DNA from: Setophaga petechia
Lineage: Eukaryota > Chordata > Aves > Passeriformes > Parulidae
DNA: 64,000 nucleotides
Direction of reading: 5' to 3'
Assembly (NCBI GenBank): GCA_024362935.1
Contig: JANCRA010000179.1
Span: 186,001-250,000, forward strand
Shown: positions 34,401 to 48,200 of the stretch, one piece after another
Layout: every line of letters starts with the position of its first letter
Position numbering within the stretch: position 1 is the stretch's first letter
Notes under the pieces: generated by a model
What the model was told of the DNA's origin: nothing
Database searches by the model: none
Seen by the model: only the letters and a program-made list of their open reading frames with translations
Program-made: the position numbers and the translations under genes

Positions 34401-37400
34401 AATAGAAATTACTAGGAATATTCACAGCCTTCGGTCCCCATTTAAACCTGGCCACGAATGTATATTTTAAGAAAATCAAGGCGAATCGCGGCCGTTTCAT
34501 CTGATGGCCACACGCGCTCGGAAAAGGTTCGTTAATGAATTAAACAAATAAATAAAGCGCGAGGCGTGGGTAATCCCTTTTCGGAAGGCCAGCCCCTATT
34601 GTACTAACCACTGACAGTGACATTAAAGGTCTTACTAAAACAAAAGTGCTTTTTTTCGCTTTTCCCAGGGCCGTTCCCAGGCGGCGGGAGCGGGTGCGGG
34701 GACGGGCGGCGGGGTCGGGGCGGGGACGGGCGGCGGGGTCGCTCCGGTCTCTCCCGGCCGGAGGGGAGGGAAGGAGGGAGGGAAGGAGGGAGAGGAAGGG
34801 CGGGGGTCAGTGCCGTGGGTCTGCCCGTGACCTCCCTGTCTGTAGGACGGCCGCTTTGGGGCCTCTGAACGCGCCCTGGTGGGTTGGGCTCGGCGGGGGA
34901 GAGCCGGGTTTGTGCGGGTGTCCTGGGGGGCAGATTTGTTGGAGTATTTTTTCCCCTACTTTTTCTCTCTTTAATTTTTTTCCTGGAGGGTTCACCCTAT
35001 TGATTTTTTAAAAATTTTATTTTTATAAATAAAATTCTTGATCTTTCCCCCGTCCTTCCCACCGCCCAACCCTCGGCCGCCCTCCCGGCGCTGAGCCCGC
35101 AGAGAGGAGCGGGCGGCCCCGCACGTCCCTGCCCGGCCCTGCTCCTTCCCAAACCTGCCTGACCCGGGGGTTTCCTCCCTCTCAGAGGTTCCCCTGGCCG
35201 GGCCCGGGTGTTCCCCGCTGGCTCCGGACCCTGCGGTGCCGTCGGGGCTGAGATTCCCCCGGTCCCGCTGCAGACGGGGCTCGGTGTCAGCGGTGCCCTC
35301 GCCCCCTCCCCACGGGGGTGACAGCAGAGCCTCGGAGCTCAACCAGGGGCACAAAGCTCGCTGGAGCTCAACCAGGGGCACAGAGCTCGCTGGAGCTCAA
35401 CCAGGGGCACAAATCTCGCTGGAGCTCAACCAGGGGCACAGAGCTCGCTGGAGCTCAACCAGGGGCACAGAGCTCGCTGGAGCTCAACCAGGGGCACAAA
35501 TCTCGCCGGAGCTCAACCAGGGGCACAAAGCTCGCTGGAGCTCAACCAGGGGCACAGAGCTCGCTGGAGCTCAACCAGGGGCACAAATCTCGCTGTAGCT
35601 CCGGGGCCGCCCCTCGGGAACGTCCCCGAGGCTCTCCCCGGCCGAGGGAGGCACAACCGCGCTGGGGAAACCCCAAAAAAGCAGAATTGGCTGCGACCCC
35701 CCAGGGTTTGTCCTCCTTCCTTGTGAAGGCTGCGGGACCTTGCGCTCCGCGGAACAGCCCAGCAGACACAAAGGAAATAGTCCAAGTTACAGGGCAACCC
35801 GATACTGAACGTAATACACGGCTGGGTAATTCTTTTAGCAGAATCCCGAGCTGAAAAGCTACCGGGCTTTCAAATGTGTGCGCGGACGGACTTCTGTATG
35901 CCGAGAGCAAAGGTGGGAGTTGTTCCCGAATATTTCTAGATCTTATTACAGTTCCACTCACCCCGCTGGCTCCCTGGAAAGCGGGAAATGTACAAACGGT
36001 ACAAAGTGAGTGCTGAGGTACTTTGAAAAACAGCCAGAGATGTCAAAAGGGACGGAGGGGGATTTTGTCCGTGTTTGCTACAGGGCGCGTCTGTACGAAA
36101 ATCCTCCAGTTTTTCAACGGCAAAAGCAGCTGAAATTTTGGGGGTGTTTGTTTAAAATCCCCTCTGACTCCGAGCCGGAGCTGCCGGAGCCGGAGCCGCT
36201 TTCCGGTGCCCGGAGGGGTCCGGCGGGCACAGCAGCCCTCGGGGCCGGGTTCGCCCTGCCCGGCATCCCCTCCTGCCCTGCCCGGGCCCGGGAGGGGACA
36301 GACACCGCTCCGAACACGGGGAAAAGCAGGAGAGAGGCTCATCTCGCCCTGTCGGCTGCGGCAGGGTGCCAGAAATGCGGAGGTTGAGCCTGGGACCGGC
36401 CGGACACCGTCCCGCAGGGGCCCTGGGCTCTGCCGCTGAGCCCAGCCCCGGCTCTCCGGGCTCCCCGCTGCCCGAATCCCCCCGGACCGCTGGATCTGGC
36501 TGGTCCCGGAGCCTCTGGCACGGCCAAAGAGCCGCGCTGGGGCCGGGCCACCCCCACGGGTGCTCCCAGCGTTTGCGGGGAGGATGCTCCAGCCGCCCGC
36601 GGGCTGGGAATTCTCTCTCGGGGTAATTCCTACTGCGAGGGGACATCTCGAAATGTCCCCTCCCAAACCACCCAGTGTGGGACAGCCGGGAGCATCCGCA
36701 GGCAGGGATCGCCTCCCATCCCAGCCAAGGAGCGGGGCAGAAAGGCTCGCTGTGGATCCGCAGGGATTTTGGCCTCGCTCCAGGCCAGGGAGCGAATTTG
36801 GGAATTATTTCCCGGCCGGGCAGGAGCAGCCAGGCCCAGCCTATGGCATCCATACATTTACAGGAACGCGCGTTCGCAAATCTCTCGGAGGAGAAGTTAA
36901 TGGGCGTTAGTCCCTTATTCGAATGTAAGGTTTTATTCGTTTCGTTTTCACCTTTAAAGCGATCTGCTGGCGGATTAAATGATAAAATCGCCGGCTTTAA
37001 AATAAGCTCAGACGAATGCCAGGCTGATCCACCGAACGTGTTTACGTCTGATGCGCGTTCGCGATTCCGACTCCAATTTAAAATTCCTAAGGGAGCGAAT
37101 CCGAGCAAGTGACATTTTTTATTCCGGGCTAGGAAAGAACCTCAAAACTCGTGCAGATTTTGGGATGCTGAGAAAAGACAGCACGGAGCGAATCGTCTCG
37201 CACGGGTGGGGCAGAGACTCGGCTCGTTCTTGAAGGGTTTCGTGAGAGCTCAAGGAATAAATCTGTTTCATCTTTGGGAATGGAAGAGCTCAGGGCAGTT
37301 TTTACACTTCTTTTTGTAGGTTTGCAGTCTCATATTTCGAAATTTGTAATGAGTAAATCGAAATAAGGGTAAGCTCCGCGGTACAGGGACAGACTGTGGA

Positions 37401-39328
37401 GTTTCCATTTGTTGCCGTCTCGGGAAAGAAACTCCAGGATAACTCCGTGATACCCAAACTTTGTTTTTCTCCCGAGAAACAAAAAAGCCTTTCAGCAAAA
37501 AGCACATTTTTGCCGTGTCTCTGGAAGTTTAGGAGCCTTTTCCAAACGGAGAATTGGGGAAAGGCGGAGAAAAGGGCGAATTTTCGTTTGGCTCTCCCGA
37601 ACAAATTTCCCAGCGCTTCTTTCAGAGCAGGGAAGGCGTTCTTCCCTTCCTCACGGGAAAACGCGGGCAATTCCCGGGATTTGGAGAGACGGACACGGGG
37701 TGGGGATGCAGATCCCTCTTTTTGGGTGCTGCTGCTGCCTTGGGACAACGAAAAGGAGGGGTCAGGGCAGGCTCAGGAGCCCGGTGTCCCCTGCCCGGCA
37801 TGAGAAGCTCCTCGACGTTTTCCCGGAGGGAGCGGGACACGGGAAGGGAACCAAAACTCGGGGGAAGCACCGCGTTCCTCCATGGGGAGATCCTGCCCAT
37901 CCCAAGGGATGCCCCAAGAGTGGAGAGAAATCCTCCCATCATTCCCAGGCCGGGTTTAAGTGGCCAGAGCACAAACGGATCGGGAATCATGGAGCTGCAG
38001 CTGAGGGCAGGAATTTCTGCCAGTTTTCCCTCCCGTTCCGGAGGCGCAGCCGGGAGAAGGGAGATTTCTTTGGAAACCCCGGGGCTGCCGGAGGGCACCG
38101 GGGTAAAACGCGGGGCTCGGTTTCATAGCGGGGCATCCGCGAAACGGGCCGGAATTCCAGGCTGGCAGAACCGAATCATCCAGGGTTACCGGCCAAAAAA
38201 TCCCTTTTTGGGTTTTGAGGCCTCCTCGAAGCCGAGGGTTGTTGTTTATCTCCAATAACGAGGCACCAAACGGATGCGGTCGCGTCCTTCCCTTCCCCTC
38301 CGTCCCTTGGGGACAGTGACCCCTCTGCCCCGGGTGGTGGCCTCGGCTCCTCGGGGAGCTCCTGAAAGGCTCCTCGGGAGCTCCTGAAAGGCTCCGTTTT
38401 ACCCTGGAAGCCAAAGTCAACCAAACAACCAACCCAAGCAGCGCACCAGCCCCAGCCCCGCCGCCCCTCCTCGCCCCAAGGCGGCTCCGTCAGGAACCGT
38501 CCCCTGTCCCGGCCGGGCTCGGCTGTGGGCTCGGGTTTGGGCTCGGGCTGTGGGGTCGGATCGGGTTTGGGCTCGGGTTTGGGCGCGGGTTTGAGGTCAG
38601 GCTGTGGAGTCGTGTTTGGGCTCAGACTGTGGGTCCGGGCTGTGAGATCAGGTTTGGGCTCAGGTTTGGGATCGGGTTTGGAGTCGGATTTGGGCCCGTG
38701 TGTTGGGGTTGGGCTGTGAGGTCAGGCTGTGGGATCGGGTTTGGGGTCAGGCTGTGGGATCGGGTTTGGGGTCGGGTTTGGGGTCGGCTGTGGGCTCGGG
38801 TTTGAACTCGGGCTGTGAGCTCGGGTTTCGGGTTCGGGTTTGGTGTCGGATTTGGGCTCGTGTGTGGGGTTGGGCTGTGGAGGTCAGGCTGTGGGATCGG
38901 GCTGTGGGCTCGGGTTTGGGGCCCGAGCTGTGGCTCGGAGTTTGGGCTCGGGTTTGGAGCCGAGCTGTGAGCCCGGGAGCTGTGGACTCGAGTTTGGGCT
39001 CGGGTTTGAGCTCGGGCTGTGGGCTCGGGTTTAGGCTCAGGCTGTGGGCTCGGGTTTAGGCTCAGGCTGTGGGCTCGGGTTTAGGTTCGGGCTGTGGGAT
39101 CAGATGGGGCCGGGGGACGAAGCTCTGTCGGTCCCGTCCGTGCTCAGGTGAAATCGGGGCCGTTTATCTCCAATCGAGCTCTCTTTAACCTCTCATCCTT
39201 TTCCTCCTCCTTGGCCACCTCGGGGGTGGCCGCTCACAGGGACAGGGACAGGGACAGGGCAGGACAAGGACAGGGACAGGGACAAGGGACAGGGACAAGG
39301 ACAGGGACAGGGACAAGGACAGGGACAA

Positions 39329-39363
<35 letters not shown>

Positions 39364-39364
39364 A

Positions 39365-39399
<35 letters not shown>

Positions 39400-39409
39400 A
39401 GGACAGGGA

Positions 39410-39467
<58 letters not shown>

Positions 39468-42400
39468 AGGACAGGGACAGGGACGGGTGCCAGGACGGGA
39501 CGGCCCGGCGGGCCGATGGGAGCGGCTGCGGCCGCGACCCTGCAGGAATTCCCTCCGGGGATTTCGGGGAAAGCGCATCCGCGAGGATGCTCCGCTCCAG
39601 AAAAAGAACAATTCCTCCCCAAAATCAGTGTGGAGAAGGGACTCAGCCTTTGCCACCGCGGGAGGAAGGGGAGCAGGGGCAGGGGGACAGGCTTTGCTGC
39701 TTGCTCTGACCAAACCCTTGGGGTTTTTTGTAGGTCTGGGCGACGCCTGGGGGCAGCCGAGCAGGATCGGCCCTTTGGATAACGTGGCCATAGGAGCTCG
39801 GATCGCACTTGCTTCAGGTAGGGCGCATGGAAAACCCGGGGATGAGGGGCTGCCTCTCCTCTTCTCCTCCTCCTCCTCCTCCTTTCCTCCGCCTCCTCCT
39901 CTCCTCCCTCCTCCTCCTCCTCTCTCCTCCTCTTTTCTTCTTTTTCCTACTTTTCCTGCTCCTTCTCCTCCTCCTTTTCCTCCTTTTCTTCCACCTTTTC
40001 CTCCTCCTCCTCCTCTCTCACCACCAGAGCGCCTGGCTGAAGCCTTCATCTCATCGGGCTGGGAGAGCAGAAAACCAGAGGCACCAACCACTTCAATTCC
40101 AATTCTTTCACTATTTTTTCACCTTTGATATGGGCAGAAACAGGAGGCGCCCATCCCCTCCGTGCACGCCCAGCTCTCCCAGCCCTAAAAGTGCCGGGGA
40201 TGTCCCCAGGGAGCCCCCGGGGCAGGGGACCGCTGTTCCCCGGTGGTGACACCTGGGAGGGGACAACACCTGGATTGGATTCTCCTGGGAATTTAGCAAT
40301 TTAGCACCGGAAAATCCCGCTGTTCACAATCCCGGTGATCTGCTCTGGAATTCTGCTGAATTCTGAATTTAGGAAGTCATAGCCGGGGGTGAGAGTGCCA
40401 GCAGGAGGGATAAAAAAAAAAAAAATTTAAAAAATTGCGTTTAACTCAATTTATATATATATATATATATAAAAATTTACTATATTTACTTATATATATA
40501 TATTTAAGTTTTAGTTTTATTTATTTTTGTTTATATATTTATATATATTACATATATATAATATATATACTATGTACTATATACTATATACTACATAACG
40601 TATACTATATACAATATACTATATACTATATAATATATAACATATATAATATATAATTATATATTATATATTATATATATATATAATATATATATAATAT
40701 AGTATATAGTACATTTAATACATACTATATTATATTATAGTATATAGTACACTATATACTATAATATAATATAGTATGTATTAAATGTACTATATACTAT
40801 ATTTTAGTATATAGTACATTTAATACATACTATATTATATTATAGCATATAGTGTATACTATATATCATATATTTAGTATATGTGATATATATATAGTAT
40901 ATATACACACTATACTTGTGACTTAAACAGCTGAGAGGGCAGCAGCTACTTGAAATAAAATAAAATAAAATATTATATATTATATACTAGATATATACTA
41001 GATATAATATATAGCATGTATTGTATATTATATGTTATATATGTATTATATATTTATAATTATTTCTTTATTTTTAATTTTAAGCTTTAATTTTGTTTTT
41101 ATATTTATATTTTTTTTAATATATATTCTTATTTATTTATTTTATTTTATTTTATTTATTTGTACGTGAACCAAACACAGCCCAGGTTTCTCCCCGGATT
41201 TTAACCCGGAATCGTTTATTGGGCGGGTTCATTGCGGGAGGTGAATTCCAGCTCACAGAGCCGGGGCTGCTTTCACTCTGTGGCTCGGCCGGGGATAAAA
41301 ACCGGACAGAAAATGTGCCGGGGATAAACCCGACCGAAAATCTGCCGGGGATAAAAACCCCACCGCTCCCACCTTTGGAATGGTGAACGCCGTTCTTTAC
41401 CTGCCCTGCGGGGAAAAATCAGATTTTTAGGAGGCACTGACAACATCCAGGCGATGGCAGAGCTCAAAGTGATCTCCTGGGGAGGCGTTTCCAGCCTTGG
41501 AATTTATTTTATTTTATTTTATTTTATTTTATTTTATTTTATTTTATTTTATTTTATTTTATTTTATTTTTATTTTATTTTTACTTTATTTTATTTTATT
41601 TTATTTATTTTTATTTTATTTATTTTATTTTATTTTATTTTATTTTATTTTATTTTATTTTATTCTATTCTATTCTATTCTATTCTATTTTATTTTATTT
41701 TATTTTTATTTTACTTTATTTTATTTTATTTTATTTTATTTTATTTTATTTTATTTTATCTTATTTCAAGCAGCTGCTGCCCTCTCAGCTGTTTCAGTCA
41801 CGAGCCCACCTGGAAATGCTGCTCTAGCTGTGTATAATAATCTGTATGATAATTTAATTTCTGTATTAAAATACAGACCCACTTGTAGAAATCCTTGCTG
41901 TTGCTCCTCCTCCTGGCTGTTCCCAGTTTTGTCTGGCATTAATTGAATTTATACCAAATTCAGTGCTGGCCACCTGCAGGTCTCATTTCACAGTTCAGTT
42001 ATTTCTGAATGACGAATGCTGAAATTTTAATAAACCCACATTTACTGCAAATCTTTTTATTTTTAAGGGTTCTTAGACTGAAATCTTCCATGTGAATTTT
42101 CAGCTTTGGTGTGCTTCCCTGTACAGGAAATTTTGGGATGTGCTGCAGTAACAAGTTAATAAATGATAAATTAATAAACAATTATTAATTAAGGGTAAAG
42201 CTATTGCAAAACAAAAGTGTTCAAAGCAAAGTTGTGTCTAAAACTGCAATAAATTATTTCCTATTGTAATATTGCTACAAAATTTAATTTATGCTTCAAT
42301 TGGCAAAGAGTAATCTGGTTCCAATTGTATGCTGCAGAGTCATTAGCAGGCCAGAGAATAATTTGGAATATTTTCTTTTTGGGGTGGCACTAGAGGTGCA

Positions 42401-45206
42401 GGAAGGATTTTATTGTTTCTCTTACTTTAAACAGATTAAAACAGGTGGTTATTTTACTTCTGTACTGTAAAAATTATTTTTCTCTTCCAAATATATCTTA
42501 AATGTAGGAATATTCACTGATATTCAAATATCATGTGTTGATCAAAGCTTTCTGTGCTGGGTAGAGATAATACAGATTATTTTGTTATCAGCTACTTTTG
42601 AAAAAATTCCTGAAATTTGGCACTGAAAAATCCAGAAACCCCCAAACTGAGAGGTTTTATATCTAAATCATGCCCAGCTCTGGCTGAGTTTTATCACATT
42701 ATTTATTTTTTCTCCTAGAAATAATATCAGACCAAACCAAATTTCACTTTTTACAATATTTGCCTCCCAGGCAATTTCCTGTCAGGGAGAATTTGTAGGA
42801 TTGGACCCCAAGTTTGAGTTGGTTGAGGTTTGCAGACTGCAAGGACAAAACTTGATCACACCCACAGAGGGATATTTGTGCTTATTAATTAATAATTATT
42901 TGTGCTTATTCATTTTGTGCTTATTAATTAATATTAATTAATAAGCACAAAATTAATAAATTAATAATAAATAAAATAAATAAATAAATAAATAAATAAA
43001 ATTAATAATAAATAAAAGTAAAAATAAATAAAATTAATTATTTATTAAAAATTAATAAATAAAATAAATTAATAATAAAGAAAATTAATTATTTGTGGTT
43101 ATTAATTTTTTGCTTATTAATTAATAATTATTTGTGCTTATTCATTTTGGATGCTGGCAGAGGATGAGGTTGCTCAGCTCAATTGGGGATTTTTATGTCA
43201 GAAAATCTCTAAATTGAAGGGAGAGTTCTTTATACACAGCCACCATGAATTCTTTATTTTTTTTTTTGGAAGGTAAATTCCCTTTGGGACTCAAAGTGAG
43301 ATATTTGTGATATTAATTTGACTTTTTCTGCTTTCCTTTTGGAAGTTCACATGACAGAGCAGAGAGCTCTCTGCTCAGAAATGCATTTTGGAAAATGCAA
43401 ATTTCCTCATTCTGGGGGTGCCAGGAAATAAATTGCAATTAGCTGGGGCTGCCAATTATGCCATAAAAAATGTTCAGGTGGGACCTGACTCCCCCTGAGC
43501 CCCACAGAGCTCAGGATTTGGGCCAAGCACTAAAAACCCCGAAAAAAAGCAAAATATTCCCTGAAATTGCAGCATCTGCAGGGGACGAGGTGGGTTTCAC
43601 AATGACCCTGAGTTTAGGGGAACAAAATCAGAAAAAAGGATAAAAACCCATAAAAACCACTCCTGAACCCCTGTTTATCTGCAGAAAAGTCATTTTGGGA
43701 ATAAATATCCACCATAAATAGGTTTTTTTACCTGTTAAATTTAAAAATATGAGCAGGAAACATTCTCAGTGCTGTTGGTTCCCTCTGCTCTGGTGCAGTT
43801 TTTGTTGTTTCCAACCATTCCATTCATGTTCAAATTCCTTTAAATCTTGCTTTGCCTGATAAATAACAATAAATAACAATATAATATTAACAATAATAAT
43901 AAATAACAATATAATAAATCAACTTCCCTTTACAATAATATTGTTATTATTAATAACAATAATAATAAATAACAATATAATAAATCAACTTCCCTCTATT
44001 CTCAAATTCCTTTAAATCTTGCTTTGCCTGATAAATAACAATAAATAACAATATAATAATAACAAAAATAATAAATAACAATATAATAAATCAACTTCCC
44101 TTTGCAATAATATTGTTATTATTAATAACAATAATAATAAATAGCAATATAACAAATCAACTTCCCTCTATTCTCAAATTCCTTTAAATCTTGCTTTGCT
44201 TGATAAATAACAATAAATAACAATATAACAATAACAATAATAATAAATAACAATATAATAAATCAACTTCCCTTTACAATAATATTGTTATTATTAATAA
44301 CAATAATAATAAATAACAATATAATAAATCAACTTCCCTCTATTCTCAAATTCCTTTAAATCTTGCTTTGCCTGATAAATAACAATAAATAACAATATAA
44401 TAATAACAATAATAATAAATAACAATACAATAAATCAACTTCCCTTTGCAATAATATTGTTATTATTAATAACAATAATAATAAATAACAATATAACAAA
44501 TCAACTTCCCTCTATTCTCAAATTCCTTTAATTCTTGCTTTGCCTGATAAATAACAATAAATAACAATATAATAATAACAATAATAATAACAATATAATA
44601 AATCAACTTCCCTTTACAATAATATTGTTATTATTAATAACAATAATAATAAATAGCAATATAATAAATCAACTTCCCTCTATTCTCAAATTCCTTTAAA
44701 TCTTGCTTTGCTTGATAAATAACAATAAATAACAATATAACAATAATAATAAATAACAATATAATAAATCAACTTCCCTTTACAATAATATTGTTATTAT
44801 TAATAACAATAATAATAAATAACAATATAACAAATCAACTTCCCTCTATTCTCAAATTCCTTTAAATCTTGCTTTGCCTGATAAATAACAATAAATAAAA
44901 ATATAATAATAACAAAAATAATAAATAACAATATAATAAATCAACTTCCCTCCACAAGGGCCCTATTTTTTACTCATTTTGCAGCCTGGGTTTCTCTCAT
45001 TTTAATTTTTTAATCCTGAAAAATTCAGGGTTTTACCTGCTCAAATCCATCCATGCCATTATCCCAGAGCACTGAGCATCCCCATCCACCCTGGATGGAG
45101 CAGAAATTCCCCTGTCCTGTATTTTTTTACTCCCAAAATTTTCCATTTTTTGCTCAGAAATTGTTATTTTGGAGGAATATCCATCCACCAGATCATGTAG
45201 GTCTTG

Positions 45207-45259
<53 letters not shown>

Positions 45260-48200
45260 TTTTTTTTTTTTTTTTTATTATTATCATTACTATTATTAAT
45301 TATTTATTTTTTATTTTCTTTTAAAATTTATTTTTATTTTATGTCAATTTAATTTCATTTTTATTTATTTTTATTTTTATTTTCATTTTTATTTTTATTT
45401 TTATTTTTATTTATTTTTATTTTTATTTTTATTTTTATTTCTATTTTTATTTTTATTTTTATTTTTATTTTTATTTCTATTTTTATTTTTATTTTTATTC
45501 CTTAAATTTTGCTGTTTGCTGCTCTCGAAGTCAGAAATCATCCTCCCAAATCAGTTTTTTTCTCATTGTAAATGCTTTAAACAGATTTCTTGCTTCTCAC
45601 CCTGTGCATTTCTCTTCATTTCAGACTTTGGATGGTTTTGTTTTCGTGGTGGCCTCGGATGGTAAAATAATGTACATTTCTGAAACAGCATCTGTGCACC
45701 TTGGCCTGTCCCAGGTACGTGCTGTGACACCTGAAATAGAAATAAAATAAACCACAAAATACAAATTTGGACCCTCACACTGCTGCCTTGCTTTTATATA
45801 AAAGTTTTTTTTTATATAAAGTAAATTTTTTTTCAGGGCTGTTTGAAGATTTTTTCTCCTTGCAAAGAGCTTTGGTAAAAAACTCAAATTTCCTTTCCTT
45901 GCCCCCACATCAGCCTGGATTTCTATCTGTGCTTGTTTCTGGTGTTCTACTCCTCATTCCCTTTCAGAAGAGCCATAAATAATAAAATATTTTATTATTT
46001 TATTATTTCATCTGCAAATTGCAGATGAGGCAGGGCCTGAAACACAAATGTGCTCAGGCAATAAAAATCAGAAATAAAAATCAGAAATAAAAATCAGAAT
46101 TTGAGTCTGGGAGCCTGAGATTGTGTCAGATATTGAGGCTGTGAAAGGGAAATAAATCTGATTTGGAACAGGGGGTTTATGGTAAATGTGCTGGAGGAGG
46201 AGGAAAAAATTAAAATAAATTTAAAAAAAAGAAAAATCTTTTAGAGTGGGCACAGAAAGGGTCTTTTTATTAAATAATTTGACAATGAACTGAAATAAAT
46301 CTCAGAATTTGAGTCTGGGAGCCTGAGATTGTGTCAGATACTGAGGCTGTGAAAGGGAAAGAAATCTGATGTGGAACAGGGGGTTTATGGTGAATGTGCT
46401 GGAGGAAGAGGAAAAAATAAAAATAAAATAAAAAATAAAAAAAAGATTGTGCCAGATATTGAGGCTGCCCATGAAAGGGAGAAAAATCTGATGTGGAACA
46501 GGGGGTTTATGGTAATGTGCTGGAGGAGGTGGATAAAAATAAAAATAAAAAAAAAAAAATATTGGATAAAAATAAAAATAAATAATAAAAAAAGATTGGA
46601 TAAAAATAAAAATAAAAATAAATAATAAAAAAAAAGATATTGAGGTTGCTTGTGAAAGGGAAATAAATCTGATGTGGAACAGGGGGTTTATGGTGAATGT
46701 GCTGGAGGAGGTGGAAAAAAATAAAAATAAAAAGGACAAAATCTTTTAGAATGGGCACAGAAAGGGCCTTTTTATTAAATAATTTGACAATGAACTGAAA
46801 TAAAACTCAGAATTTGACTCTGGCAGCCTGAGATTGTGTCAGATATTGAGGCTGCCCATGAAAAAGAGAGAAATCTGAACAGGGGGTTTATGGTGAATGT
46901 GCTGGAGGAGGTGGAAAAAATAAAAACAAAAATAAATAATAAGTTTTAAAGAGGAAAAAATCCTTTAGAGTGGGCATAGAAGGGTCTTTTTAATAAATAA
47001 TTTGAAAATTAACTGAAATAAAAATCAGAATTTGACTCTGGGAGCCTGAGATTGTGTCAGATACTGAGACTGAAAGGGAAATAAATCTGATGTGGAACAG
47101 GGGGGTTTATAGTGAATGTGCTGGAGGAGGAGAAAAAAATAAAAACAAAAATAAAAATAAGTTTAAAAAGAGGAAAAAATCCTTCAGAGTGGGCACAGAA
47201 AGGGCCTTTTTAATAAATAATTTGAAAATTAACTGAAATAAAACTCAGAATTTGACTCTGGCAGCCTGAGATTGTGTCAGATACTGAGGCTGTGAAAGGG
47301 AAATAAATCTGATGTGGAACAGGGGGTTTATGGTAAATGTGCTGGAGGAGGAGGGAAAAATAAAAATAAAAAGGAAAAAATCCTTTAGAGTGGGCACAGA
47401 AAGGGCCTTTTTATTAAATAATGTGACAATTAACTAAAATAAAACTCAGAATTTGACTCTGGGAGTCTGAGATTGTGTCAGATACTGAGGCTGTGAAAGG
47501 CAGAGAGATCTGAACAGGGGGTTTATGGTGAATGTGCTGGAGGAGGAGGAAAAAAAAATAAAAATAAAAATAAAAATATATAAAAAGGAGAAGGGGGGCA
47601 GATTTATGAGTGTTCACATGGAATTCAGGGCAGTTTTTTCCTGAGTTTTTCCAGCTCAGTGCTCTTTTCAGTAAAGCATTTTATATGGTTGTGATAGAAC
47701 TCATAAAACTCAGTTTACTACTGTTCTGCACCAGAGCTAGGAGGGGCTTTTATGGTTTTATGGTTTTTTTTCCTCTTAGATGGACATTTCTAATTTTTTT
47801 TTTGCCTTCTTGGGGTAGGAACAGGGGCGAAGAGCTTGAATTTATTGTAGAAATTGAAATGAAAGTAAAAAATTGCCTTTCCGTGCCTTTGTAACTGAAG
47901 TTCATTGGTAGCACCTGACCTAAAGTTTGCCAAAGTCCAATTAAAAAAATTCCTCATTAATTTCAGCAGGGCCTGGATGAGGCTTCAGGGTTCAGTTGTG
48001 TATCAATCATTTATCAATAAATAAATGAATTGAAATAAAGCTCAAACAGAGGAGATGAAGGTGAGAGAGAGGAGAATATTCTGAAATATTCTGATTAATT
48101 TATCCTGGGGCTGTTTCCATAAACAGAGAGGAGGGTTTTAATGCTGGGGATTATTTGTGTACCTTAATTTTTTGTTGTAATCCATATTTTTAATTGAATC

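Larger units (their letters stand above)
40915..41804. repeat. Inverted repeat, 57-bp arms, 776-bp spacer, SIM2 intron 2
   Basis: Arm 40915-40971 (CTTGTGACTTAAACAGCTGA, GAGGGCAGCAGCTACTTG, then AAATAAAATAAAATAAAAT) is the reverse complement of 41748-41804 at 53 of 57 positions. The inner ends are both (TTTTA)n/(TAAAA)n, so the arms may be two copies of an element with a simple-repeat tail. The spacer contains AT tracts and a small CpG-rich island (41180-41480). Confidence 0.9.

Noticed and set aside
36152..37108. 318-residue minus-strand open frame
   Set aside because: It lies in GC-rich SIM2 intron 1 where stops are rare. No domain, no exon structure, low-complexity Pro/Gly/Arg-rich composition.
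39094..40128. 344-residue plus-strand open frame
   Set aside because: It is produced by G-rich and (GGGACA)n repeats, SIM2 exon 2 read through its introns, and a polypyrimidine tract. Only the 39734-39817 part is real coding sequence.
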